A stretch of 46,335 bases of DNA from JAOACQ01 sp049968515 (GTDB taxonomy: Bacteria; Spirochaetota; Brevinematia; Brevinematales; JAOACQ01), in NCBI GenBank assembly GCA_049968515.1, contig JBMFQR010000016.1, positions 1-46,335 on the forward strand, in the 5' to 3' direction. Position 1 is the stretch's first letter. Each line of letters opens with the position of its first letter. Below the pieces are notes generated by a model. The model did no database searches. It saw only the letters and a list, made by a program, of their open reading frames with translations, and had not been told where the DNA came from. Shown here piece by piece: positions 1-7,314 of this stretch. The translations under genes and the position numbers were made by a program.

Positions 1-59
1 GAAAAAATCTATCTGCAAAAATCCAATCGAATTATTGTGTCATTAAGAATTTGAGTAAA

Positions 60-110
60 TTTTTTATTTTAAGTTTATGCTGAGCTTGTCAAAGCAAAAT
101 GTTTCAATCT
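60..110. repeat. Possible dispersed palindromic repeat remnant
   Basis: Around 78-96 the bases TGCTGAGCTTGTCAAAGCA form an imperfect palindrome (TGCT...AGCA). The motif resembles short dispersed palindromes with a TGAGCTTGTC core that occur between genes in many bacterial genomes. It lies upstream of the first promoter and is in no reading frame I would call. A related string (CTCAGAATGACAAG) occurs in the MITE-like element at 39157-39275 and at 7007-7020, so a common family is possible. Low confidence because only one short copy is visible here. Confidence 0.3.
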
Positions 111-141
111 CGAATAGATTTATTTTAAAGCAATGTGTTAA

Positions 142-170
142 TTGTATATTCACCAAAAAAAAGTTATAAT
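142..170 (+). promoter_or_regulatory. Sigma-70 promoter for the zinc-ribbon/recO operon
   Basis: The -35 TTGTAT (142-147) and -10 TATAAT (165-170) are separated by exactly 17 bases. An AGGAG ribosome binding site follows at 183-187, ahead of the ATG at 203. The -10 is a perfect match. Confidence 0.65.
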
Positions 171-202
171 ATAATAAATTATAGGAGAAGGAAAACAAAA
201 AG

Positions 203-559
203 ATGTTTGGTAAAAAAAGATTTATTCAAAACAATCACTACAATCACAACGACAATGACATTGCAAACAACAACTTTGAAAAGGATTCAACTGTGATTTC
301 TACCTGCTCGATCTGTAATGCCCCGGTAAAAAGTATATATACCGCAATAAGGCACAAAGAAACTGGTGAGCTTGTTCACTTTGATTGTGTAATAAGAGAA
401 CTGGTCAAAGAATACAAGCATAAGCTTGGAAAGAATCTGAGAATTTACTATATTGGGGCAGGTGATTTTGCCATTGTCAGAGAAATATACGACAGGAGAG
501 GATATTTAAAAAGCTTTGAAGTAATAGAAAGGATTGAGTACGAAAAAAAGGAAAAATAA
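203..559 (+). CDS. Small zinc-ribbon-like protein of unknown function
   Basis: A 118-residue soluble protein with no signal peptide or membrane segment. An Asn/His-rich N-terminal tail (about residues 9-25) is followed by CSIC (35-38) and HFDC (59-62), a Cys-x2-Cys ... His-x2-Cys arrangement typical of a single zinc site. The C-terminal half is basic and helical. The ATG has a good AGGAG site 15 bases upstream. The stop overlaps the start of recO (TAATG), so the two are translationally coupled; a link to DNA repair or nucleic-acid binding is only suggested by this. I recall similar short proteins in spirochaetes but cannot confirm it. No specific function can be assigned. Confidence 0.7.
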   Translation: MFGKKRFIQNNHYNHNDNDIANNNFEKDSTVISTCSICNAPVKSIYTAIRHKETGELVHFDCVIRELVKEYKHKLGKNLRIYYIGAGDFAIVREIYDRRGYLKSFEVIERIEYEKKEK

Positions 560-1272
560 TGCCCTTAGTTGAGCCAAATCTTTATCACTTTTCTGGCATA
601 ATAATAAAAAAAAATTCTTTTGGAGAAGGACACGCAAGTTTTACAATTCTCGACAGAGAAAAGGGGAAGATTGAGATTTTTTCCTTTGGTTCAGACAGGG
701 AAAAAAGCCGAAGAAGAAGCATTCTGATTGTACCAAACCTCATAGAAGGGGTAATCTACAAATCTCGAAATTTTGATTATTTTTCCATCAAAGAAGTGTC
801 TCTAAAAAAAGACTTCTCAAATATAACCTCAAATCTTGAAAAGGCGGCCTATCTTTTTTTAGCTCTCGAGATAATTGATAACTTTGTAGCAACAGGTTTT
901 GAAGCCAGCCTGCCAGTCACCTTTTCAAACACTTTAAACTTTCTGAAAAAAATTGAGGCTCAAAATGATGTAGAAAAATATGCATTTTTCTTGATTTTTA
1001 ATCTTTTAAATACCGAGGGAATATTACCTGATTTTACAACTGAAGATGCCCTTGAGACTTTTACAAAAGAATTAAACATAAGAAATTTTTCACTGGGCAG
1101 TGGAGCGAGAAAATTTGTTGTGGATATATTAAAGATTAAAGACATTAATCTTCTCGACAATAAAAAAGTATCAAATTCGGTGATAATAAATCTGCTTGAA
1201 CTCGTTTCTCTTATAGTAAAAGCTGAAAAAGATATAGAGTTGTCTTCTCTTTCAATTATCCCATTGAAGTGA
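559..1272 (+). CDS. recO: DNA repair protein RecO
   Basis: 237 residues, the normal length for RecO, which loads RecA onto SSB-coated single-stranded DNA with RecR in the RecF pathway. The N-terminal third looks like the OB fold: a GEGHASFTILDREKGKIE region that parallels the family pattern of a Gly-Glu turn followed by a Thr/Glu-Gly-Lys strand, then a run of basic residues (SDREKSRRR). The rest is helical, as in the RecO C-terminal domain. It contains no cysteine, so the zinc finger found in many RecO proteins is absent. The start overlaps the upstream stop by one base. Divergence from model RecO proteins is strong, so the call rests on architecture plus pattern. Confidence 0.7.
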   Translation: MPLVEPNLYHFSGIIIKKNSFGEGHASFTILDREKGKIEIFSFGSDREKSRRRSILIVPNLIEGVIYKSRNFDYFSIKEVSLKKDFSNITSNLEKAAYLFLALEIIDNFVATGFEASLPVTFSNTLNFLKKIEAQNDVEKYAFFLIFNLLNTEGILPDFTTEDALETFTKELNIRNFSLGSGARKFVVDILKIKDINLLDNKKVSNSVIINLLELVSLIVKAEKDIELSSLSIIPLK

Positions 1273-1354
1273 AATAGCAAACACTTACATTGTGTGATTT
1301 TTTTATGATTTAAATACAAACTGGCACGATGCAAAATATGTTTTGCCCATCTGC

Positions 1355-2278
1355 TTATATCATAAATTTTAAAGAAAGCTCAATTGCCTCATCCATGCTT
1401 TTCTCGCTTGCAATATTCTTTCCCGCTATATCAAATGCACATCCATGATCTGGAGAGGTTCTTATAAATGGAAGTCCTAAAGTTACATTTACCCCTTCAT
1501 CAAAGTAAAGCATTTTGAACGGCGCAAGTCCCTGATCATGATAAGAGGCAACTATAAGGTCAAAATCTCCTCTATAAGCTCTATAAAAAATTGTATCTGC
1601 AGGTAGTGGACCCTCAACACTATACCCTGAATCCACAAACTTTTTTATCACAGGATAAAACCTCTTTTCCTCCTTCCCGAGTATCCCACCTTCACCAGCA
1701 TGGGGATTTATACCACATACTCCTACCCTAACATTCTTTTTCATAACTTTAGTACAGAAGTCCAGTCCCACCCTTATTGTATCTTCAAGAAGAGAGGGGG
1801 TTAATTTCCTGCTTACATCCTTCAAAGGAATATGAATGGTGGCTAAAATTACCTTGAATTTCTCAGCATAAAATAGCATATATGTAGGATATTTAAAGTA
1901 TTCTGCTAAAAAAGTAGTATGGTCAATAAACTTTATACCCGCTTTCACTATCAGCTCTTTGGATAGTGGTGCTGTCACCAATCCGGAAATTTCACCACTT
2001 TTAATGGAATCAGCTGCTTTCTTCAAAAATAGATAAGACAACAAGCCAGAAACCTCAGATTTAACACCCGGCTCATACTTATAATGAATATTTGAAATTT
2101 CCACAAATTCAAATTCAGGCTCTAAAAGTTCTTTGAAAAAAATATTATATATTTCTTTGTTTAAAAAAACCTTAAAACTCGGGAGAAGTTCCTTTGAAAT
2201 CTTCTTCAATGACCTGTAAACAATTTCAGGACCTATACCATTTGGATTGCCAACAGTTATTCCTATCTTTTTATTCAT
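1355..2278 (-). CDS. pdxA: 4-hydroxythreonine-4-phosphate dehydrogenase (PdxA family)
   Basis: 307 residues. PdxA oxidises 4-phosphohydroxy-L-threonine with NAD(P) in DXP-independent vitamin B6 synthesis; close relatives (PdxA2) act on phospho-D-threonate or erythronate. Visible motifs: GNPNGIGPE (10-18), VTAPLSKE (101-108), DHTTF (119-123), the metal-binding histidines H149, H193 (INPHAGEGG) and H247 (SYHDQG), and the C-terminal FIRTSPDHG (271-279). The start overlaps the bactofilin stop by 8 bases and has no clear ribosome binding site, which suggests translational coupling. No pdxJ or other B6 gene is nearby, so the exact substrate is open. Last gene of the rpoN-led minus-strand cluster. 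Confidence 0.92.
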   Translation of the reverse strand: MNKKIGITVGNPNGIGPEIVYRSLKKISKELLPSFKVFLNKEIYNIFFKELLEPEFEFVEISNIHYKYEPGVKSEVSGLLSYLFLKKAADSIKSGEISGLVTAPLSKELIVKAGIKFIDHTTFLAEYFKYPTYMLFYAEKFKVILATIHIPLKDVSRKLTPSLLEDTIRVGLDFCTKVMKKNVRVGVCGINPHAGEGGILGKEEKRFYPVIKKFVDSGYSVEGPLPADTIFYRAYRGDFDLIVASYHDQGLAPFKMLYFDEGVNVTLGLPFIRTSPDHGCAFDIAGKNIASEKSMDEAIELSLKFMI

Positions 2279-2651
2279 TATACTGCTTTAAAATCAGATC
2301 CTTTGCTGAATGTATCATATTATTACTTATATGACATCGACCCTCAAGTATAACTCCATTCTGGATTATTAACTCAGGTGTCTGTATATCTCCAAGGACC
2401 CTTGCAGTAGGCATAAGCATTACCCTTGTGTTTGCCCTTATATTTCCTACAACAACACCTTCAATTACAACTGATGAGGCAAGCAAATCAGCCTTGACCT
2501 TTCCAGATGGGCCGATAAATATCTGATCTACCTTTAAAACCTTGCCCTCAAATTTGCCATTTATTTGAAGGACCCCATTTACAAGAAATTTACCTTCAAA
2601 ATAAGAACTTTCACCAATAAAACTATTAACAAAATCTGTTTTTATCGCCAC
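2271..2651 (-). CDS. Bactofilin family cytoskeletal protein
   Basis: 126 residues with the repeated short beta-strand pattern of bactofilins: a GKF-L-NG-LQINGKFEG start, then GPSGKVKADLLASSVVIEG and GNIRANTRVMLMPTARVLGDI, matching the right-handed beta-helix core (DUF583). Bactofilins polymerise without nucleotide and organise cell shape, stalks or motility apparatus. GTG start with a GAGGAG site five bases upstream; the ATG one base earlier is out of frame. It is followed by pdxA with an 8-base overlap and preceded by an unknown helical gene. FapA and RpoN upstream make an envelope or motility role plausible. Confidence 0.85.
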   Translation of the reverse strand: MAIKTDFVNSFIGESSYFEGKFLVNGVLQINGKFEGKVLKVDQIFIGPSGKVKADLLASSVVIEGVVVGNIRANTRVMLMPTARVLGDIQTPELIIQNGVILEGRCHISNNMIHSAKDLILKQYNE

Positions 2652-2675
2652 ATTCTCTCCTCAAGTATTGTAAAT

Positions 2676-3476
2676 CTATTCAAACTTAGGCATCTTCAAA
2701 TAGTCTAAAAACTCCCGCGTAAATTGATAAAGGTCAAAAAGTGCCTCCCTTGCTTTAAGCCCATCAATATTAGAAATCTCTCCTTCTATTTTTACTGTCC
2801 TATCAGGCTCCAACATTACTGTTTCCCCATCCTTTTCGCTCTTTATGATACTTTCAATAAAAGAAAGAATATCATAAAGAAATTTACCGGTCTTTATAAT
2901 CAAATCACGATACTCCTTTGTCTCAACACTTATAAGCCTTTCACGGTAAGCTTTATTCTCTCCCTCTCTTATTATTTCAATCTGTTCAAGAATCTTATTA
3001 TAATCTTCAAATTTTTTTATAAGCTCGTTAAAATTACCAAAGAATTTATCCCTCTGATATGAATGAGAATAATCAAGCTTTAAGTTTTGACTGCTCAAAA
3101 AACCAAGATATTCCCTTCCAAAGAAAGACAGATAACTCCATATTGTATTTATTTCATCATTCTTGCAATATTCACTCAACGGAAAAACAGGCACATTCCT
3201 TAAAATTTTATACTCTCCTGCATCCATCCGACCACTTTCCTCTTCATCCAGAAGATCTTCCTTTCTAATATTATATTTTCTCAAATCAGAAAAATCAATA
3301 TTTCCGTTATTAAGCCTTTTTAAGTCTCTATCTATCTCTTCAATTATCTTTTTCAAACCTTCTTTTCTAAAACTATCATTTGTAGAACTATAAATTATTT
3401 CAAACTTTCTTCTACTCTCTCTAATCTTTCTTTCTATGAAATCCTTTAATTTCAAAATTAAGTAATTGTCTTCCAT
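2676..3476 (-). CDS. Conserved-looking helical protein of unknown function
   Basis: 266 residues, very rich in Lys, Glu, Arg and Ile, with no signal peptide or membrane helix, so cytoplasmic. The first 60 residues and residues about 140-215 are predicted long helices (Glu/Arg-rich heptad-like stretches). The region around 218-235 (VMLEPDRTVKIEGE) looks like a short beta insertion. ATG start with an AGGGG site. It sits between the Jag-N/FapA gene (24 bases upstream) and bactofilin (24 bases downstream), so a structural or adaptor role in the same process is possible, but no family is recognised. Confidence 0.7.
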   Translation of the reverse strand: MEDNYLILKLKDFIERKIRESRRKFEIIYSSTNDSFRKEGLKKIIEEIDRDLKRLNNGNIDFSDLRKYNIRKEDLLDEEESGRMDAGEYKILRNVPVFPLSEYCKNDEINTIWSYLSFFGREYLGFLSSQNLKLDYSHSYQRDKFFGNFNELIKKFEDYNKILEQIEIIREGENKAYRERLISVETKEYRDLIIKTGKFLYDILSFIESIIKSEKDGETVMLEPDRTVKIEGEISNIDGLKAREALFDLYQFTREFLDYLKMPKFE

Positions 3477-3500
3477 TTTACCCCTTGATTAAGAAAAAAA

Positions 3501-5477
3501 TTATTTGCTTTTCTTTATTGTGGTTGCTTCCTTAAGCTTCTCATCCATTTCTTTCGTCTTCTCATAAGGTGAAATCTTTATCATTCCCCCTTCTCTGTAA
3601 AACGTCACATATTTATATTCGCTCTTTACAATTAAAACTTCATTCTTTATCTTTATCTTTACCCCCGGATATACAGTCTTTGACGCCGATATTTTGGCAT
3701 CTTTCCCAAGACCATCAAGATAATTCTGTATTTTTGAGACTTCTTGTTCTATTTCTCCCAATTCCTGCTTAAATTGAGTCTGCTTGAGTGTAAGTGTATT
3801 GTATTGATCTGCCTTATCGGGTGGCAAAGGACCTTTCCCGAGCAATTCTGAAAGATAGCTCAATTGTTGAATGATTTCAGGTTGTTCTTTTTGTATTTCA
3901 TCTCTTCTTTTTAGAAGTTCTCCAAGCCTGTCCTCCGCTTCAGGATCTGTGCCCACCTCAATAAGTGTCTCTGTATATGCCTCTGCACCAAGAAATTTAG
4001 CATTTATCTCATAAAGTGCCCTTGCTTTACCACCAGCTATTTGAGAACGCTTACCGCCCTGACATATGATCTTTTTCTTTGACTCAACATTTGAATGAAG
4101 TATGACATCGGTAACAATTATGTAACCTTCAGCCTTCACTTTAGCTCTCTCTATAAACTTTGCATAGACATCACCCGCTGAAACTATTTTCCCCTCATCT
4201 TTCCCCTGAACACCCTGCCTTATAACCACATTACCTTCAGCTACAACTTCAGCCTTTCCAACGTTTCCAGTTATTTCAAGATTTCCGCCAGCATAAACCT
4301 TAAAGGTATCATTCACATTCCCATGAATTATAACATTACCTGGAAAGTTTATATCTCCAGTTGTAAGGTCAACATCACCCGATACTTCATAAACCGGTTC
4401 AACCTGAATCTTATTATTCTTGAATAAAACCTGCCCATTTATGTCTGCTATAACCTGCATACCATCATTTGAAAGATGTGTATTATTACCCGGGGATAAT
4501 TTTATATCCTTTCCATCTCTTGCTGGAATTATTCTACCGGTTATCGTCTTTCCAGCCTTTCCTCTCTGTGCAGGAATTTTTGTTGCCAGAACCTGCCCTG
4601 CAACAACACTCTGGATAAGATCAAGCTTGTGAAAGTCAACACTTCCATCTTCTTTAACCTCAAACTCAACCTTATCTGTATCAACCTTGAAATGAAATTG
4701 TATCTGGGCATCACTGCCATCCTGTGGCACATCCCCTTCTGCTACAATAATAGGAACATTAAAAAGCTCATTTTCTATTGCCTCTTCTATGGTTTTTTCC
4801 TTTATCCCATAAACAACGTTCTTCGCTTTCAACATAGAGATAATCTCATCAACGTCCGGAACCCTGCCATATTTTTCTGGCTTTGTCATAGTCACATATG
4901 CCTTCATCTCATCCGGAGATATTTGAAGCTGTATTTTACTATCATACATTGATGGAGTATAATCACCAATTTTTACATATTTCTCAGAGGGATTTTCTAC
5001 TTCCCTCTTGACAATAGCCTCATTGTATTTTGATATCTCTCTTGCTATAAGATGACTCTGAACTGTCTTAATATCAACCGGCTTGCCGTTTCCTCTCGGG
5101 GCAGTTATCTTCAGAAAAATACCATCCCTTTTCACAACAATTTTACACATTCCATCCTGATTTACCACTGGCGCACCAAAAATTGGGGCTTCCTCTGAAC
5201 CCAGAAGCTCTTCCATAACCTTCTCTGTAGAAGCAACCCTTACCAGAACACGAAGCGGTTTTTTCCCTATTCCGAAAAAGCCATTCTTACCCCTTTCAAG
5301 AATCTCATATTCAAGATTGACCATACTTACATTCAATGCTTCAGAAGCTTTTCTTAATGCTTCCTCGATAGTAAAAGCCAATACTTCTATTTCTGTGTTT
5401 TCAGAAGGAAGTGCTGCACTTTTAACACCAAAATCCTTCTTCTGATCCTCTTCTAAAAAATCTCTTAATATGTCCAT
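3501..5477 (-). CDS. FapA-family (DUF342) protein with N-terminal Jag-N domain
   Basis: 658 residues. Residues about 30-81 form a Jag-N domain ending in the characteristic KNGFFGIGKKP motif. The middle (about 90-500) carries the FapA/DUF342 beta-helix, with the conserved ATKIPAQRGKAGKTITG stretch and repeated GNVxI turns (FPGNVIIHGNV, AGGNLEITGNVG, AEGNVVIRQGV). A coiled coil (about 520-600) and a short beta tail follow. FapA proteins are linked to flagellar or pilus assembly and localisation in other bacteria. GAGAGG site before the ATG. It lies 12 bases downstream of rpoN and upstream of bactofilin, which fits a cell-surface or motility module, but no flagellar gene is in the window. Confidence 0.85.
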   Translation of the reverse strand: MDILRDFLEEDQKKDFGVKSAALPSENTEIEVLAFTIEEALRKASEALNVSMVNLEYEILERGKNGFFGIGKKPLRVLVRVASTEKVMEELLGSEEAPIFGAPVVNQDGMCKIVVKRDGIFLKITAPRGNGKPVDIKTVQSHLIAREISKYNEAIVKREVENPSEKYVKIGDYTPSMYDSKIQLQISPDEMKAYVTMTKPEKYGRVPDVDEIISMLKAKNVVYGIKEKTIEEAIENELFNVPIIVAEGDVPQDGSDAQIQFHFKVDTDKVEFEVKEDGSVDFHKLDLIQSVVAGQVLATKIPAQRGKAGKTITGRIIPARDGKDIKLSPGNNTHLSNDGMQVIADINGQVLFKNNKIQVEPVYEVSGDVDLTTGDINFPGNVIIHGNVNDTFKVYAGGNLEITGNVGKAEVVAEGNVVIRQGVQGKDEGKIVSAGDVYAKFIERAKVKAEGYIIVTDVILHSNVESKKKIICQGGKRSQIAGGKARALYEINAKFLGAEAYTETLIEVGTDPEAEDRLGELLKRRDEIQKEQPEIIQQLSYLSELLGKGPLPPDKADQYNTLTLKQTQFKQELGEIEQEVSKIQNYLDGLGKDAKISASKTVYPGVKIKIKNEVLIVKSEYKYVTFYREGGMIKISPYEKTKEMDEKLKEATTIKKSK

Positions 5478-5489
5478 TTTTAACCTCTC

Positions 5490-6809
5490 TTAGAGGGTCT
5501 TTTTCCTCATAAAAGCTGAAGGAATATTAAGTTCACCTCTATATTTTGCAACTGTTCTCCTTGAAATCTTTATACCTTTTTTCTTTAAAAGCTCAACAAT
5601 CATCTCGTCAGTAAATGGAACTGTTTTATCTTCATTCTCAATCAGATTTTTTATAATCTCTTTAACACTATTTTTTGCAACATCTTCACCACCTGAACTG
5701 CCAGACAAAAAGTATTTTAGAGGAAATATCCCCCTGTTTGTCTGAAGATATCTACCCTTTATAACCCTGCTTACAGTAGACTCTGCTATGTTTAATTCAT
5801 CGGCAATATCCTTTAACTTTAAAGGAGTTAAATACATAGAACCTTTAAGAAAAAAATCCTTCTGTTTTTCAACAATTTTCAAAATCACCTTGTACAAAAT
5901 TTCTTTTCTTGAATTTAAATTTTCTATCAGATTTTTAGCTTTGTCAATATATTCTCTTAAAAATTTTTTCTCTTTTTTGTCTGACATATTTTCATAAATA
6001 TCAAGATATTCTTCTTTCAATTTTATCTCTGGAAAATTTGCCTCTGCAAGTTTAAGTTCAAGACCATTATTTTTAATTTTAACAAATGCATCTGGCACAA
6101 TATAATGGGTTTGGGTTTCTGTCTTTTCTACGGGAGTGAGGTTAAGTTTCCCTATATTTTCAATAACCTTTTTAAGCTTTTCATTTGTTATACCAAGTTT
6201 CTGGGAAATTTTTGTATATTGCCTTTTTTCAATTAAATCAGAAAAATCCTTTAAGACTTTATATTCAAGACTATTATTACCATATTTTTTTTCTACCTGT
6301 AAGAGCAAAAATTCATGAAAGGTATAACAGGCTACCCCTAAAGGATCCAGATGTTTTATCTTTTCTCTCACCCTCTCAAATTCATCAAGAGTAATGTCAC
6401 TATCTGCAATTAGTTCAACCGGGTTTACCGGAACAAACTTATTATCTTCACGCTTCTGTAAAAACCCATTTTCACTGAGACTTGATATTATGAGCTCTGC
6501 TATCTTCAGTTCTTTATCACTCCAGCTTTGAAAATTTATTTGCTCAAGCAGATGGCTTTTCAAATTCCAGTCATAATAGATAAGACTATCAAGAAATGAA
6601 TTAAAGTCAAAATTTTGAGATTTATCCCTCTTAATTTTTGTCCTCAAATCCGAAACTTTATTTTTTTTGATTTCAAGGACCGGATTATTAACCAGTTCTT
6701 CCTCAATCAATTCTTTTAATTCAAGCTGTCCTAACTCAAGAAGTTCCATTGTTCTTATCATCTGCGGAAGAAGCAACTGCTTCTGGACCTGTGAAGTAGA
6801 AAGTTTCAT
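5490..6809 (-). CDS. rpoN: RNA polymerase sigma-54 factor RpoN
   Basis: 439 residues, full length. Region I (1-47) is Gln/Leu-rich (KLSTSQVQKQLLLPQMIRTM) as needed for contact with activator ATPases. A core-binding domain follows at about 70-260, then a helix-turn-helix (LNIAESTVSRVIKGRYLQTN). The diagnostic RpoN box SRRTVAKYRG is at 416-425. It directs polymerase to -24/-12 promoters and needs an enhancer-binding AAA+ activator; none is visible here, although an NtrB-like kinase lies at 32369. Heads the minus-strand cluster; the GGGAG site is visible, but its promoter probably falls in or beyond the N gap at 6857-6990. Confidence 0.96.
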   Translation of the reverse strand: MKLSTSQVQKQLLLPQMIRTMELLELGQLELKELIEEELVNNPVLEIKKNKVSDLRTKIKRDKSQNFDFNSFLDSLIYYDWNLKSHLLEQINFQSWSDKELKIAELIISSLSENGFLQKREDNKFVPVNPVELIADSDITLDEFERVREKIKHLDPLGVACYTFHEFLLLQVEKKYGNNSLEYKVLKDFSDLIEKRQYTKISQKLGITNEKLKKVIENIGKLNLTPVEKTETQTHYIVPDAFVKIKNNGLELKLAEANFPEIKLKEEYLDIYENMSDKKEKKFLREYIDKAKNLIENLNSRKEILYKVILKIVEKQKDFFLKGSMYLTPLKLKDIADELNIAESTVSRVIKGRYLQTNRGIFPLKYFLSGSSGGEDVAKNSVKEIIKNLIENEDKTVPFTDEMIVELLKKKGIKISRRTVAKYRGELNIPSAFMRKKTL

Positions 6810-6856
6810 ATTTACTCCCAGATAGAGGATCTAAGGTTTTACCCAACTGTAAAAGA

Positions 6857-6990
6857 NNNNNNNNNNNNNNNNNNNNNNNNNNNNNNNNNNNNNNNNNNNN
6901 NNNNNNNNNNNNNNNNNNNNNNNNNNNNNNNNNNNNNNNNNNNNNNNNNNNNNNNNNNNNNNNNNNNNNNNNNNNNNNNNNNNNNNNNNN
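6857..6990. other. Assembly gap (134 N) inside the 505-base rpoN-groL intergenic region
   Basis: The sequence is unknown here. The gap is immediately followed by the right end of a repeat that is seen complete at 39157-39275, so the gap probably arose because the element could not be assembled. Apart from the gap, the repeat end at 7007-7040 and the groL control region, I see no gene in 6810-7314. Confidence 0.9.
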
Positions 6991-7006
6991 CATCTTCTTA
7001 GCTCCT

Positions 7007-7040
7007 CTCAGAATGACAAGTTTTGCCTTTTTAGACAGCC
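7007..7040. mobile_element. Right end of a MITE-like element (partial copy)
   Basis: 34 bases match 39241-39274 at 32 of 34 positions, starting at CTCAGAATGACAAG and ending in the terminal repeat (TAGACAGCC here, TGGACAGCC there). The left end would lie in the N gap. See the complete element at 39157-39275. Confidence 0.65.
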
Positions 7041-7255
7041 TTTTTTACACATATAATTATAATAGATAATCTCAAATTTCACTATATTTTACCCAATTTT
7101 TTATAAAAATTCAGATGGATAGTTAGCTTCGGCAATCTTCACACACCGGGTATCTAATAACAACAAATAAATAAACAGACAACCTACAACTTAGAAAATA
7201 AAACAAATTGTATAGATATTATTTTGTATTACCAAATAACATCTAAAAATTCTGC

Positions 7256-7284
7256 TTGACGATTGTTAATTAATTTTTTATATT
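7256..7284 (+). promoter_or_regulatory. Sigma-70 promoter of groL
   Basis: -35 TTGACG (7256-7261), 17-base spacer, -10 TATATT (7279-7284). An AGGAG site at 7303-7307 precedes the ATG at 7315. No CIRCE element (TTAGCACTC-N9-GAGTGCTAA) is present, so this groL is not under classical HrcA control. Confidence 0.75.
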
Positions 7285-7300
7285 TATATAAAAATTAATT
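7268..7300. promoter_or_regulatory. Perfect 11-bp inverted repeat around the groL -10
   Basis: AATTAATTTTT (7268-7278) and AAAAATTAATT (7290-7300) are perfect reverse complements separated by 11 bases that contain the -10 box. The placement suits an operator for a repressor that would cover the -10 and start site. The arms are all A/T, which raises the chance of a coincidental match. Confidence 0.4.
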
Positions 7301-7314
7301 CAAGGAGATGAGAT

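Noticed and set aside
1281..1304. Possible recO terminator (ACAC...GTGT then seven T)
   Set aside because: The stem is only 4 bp, too weak to support.
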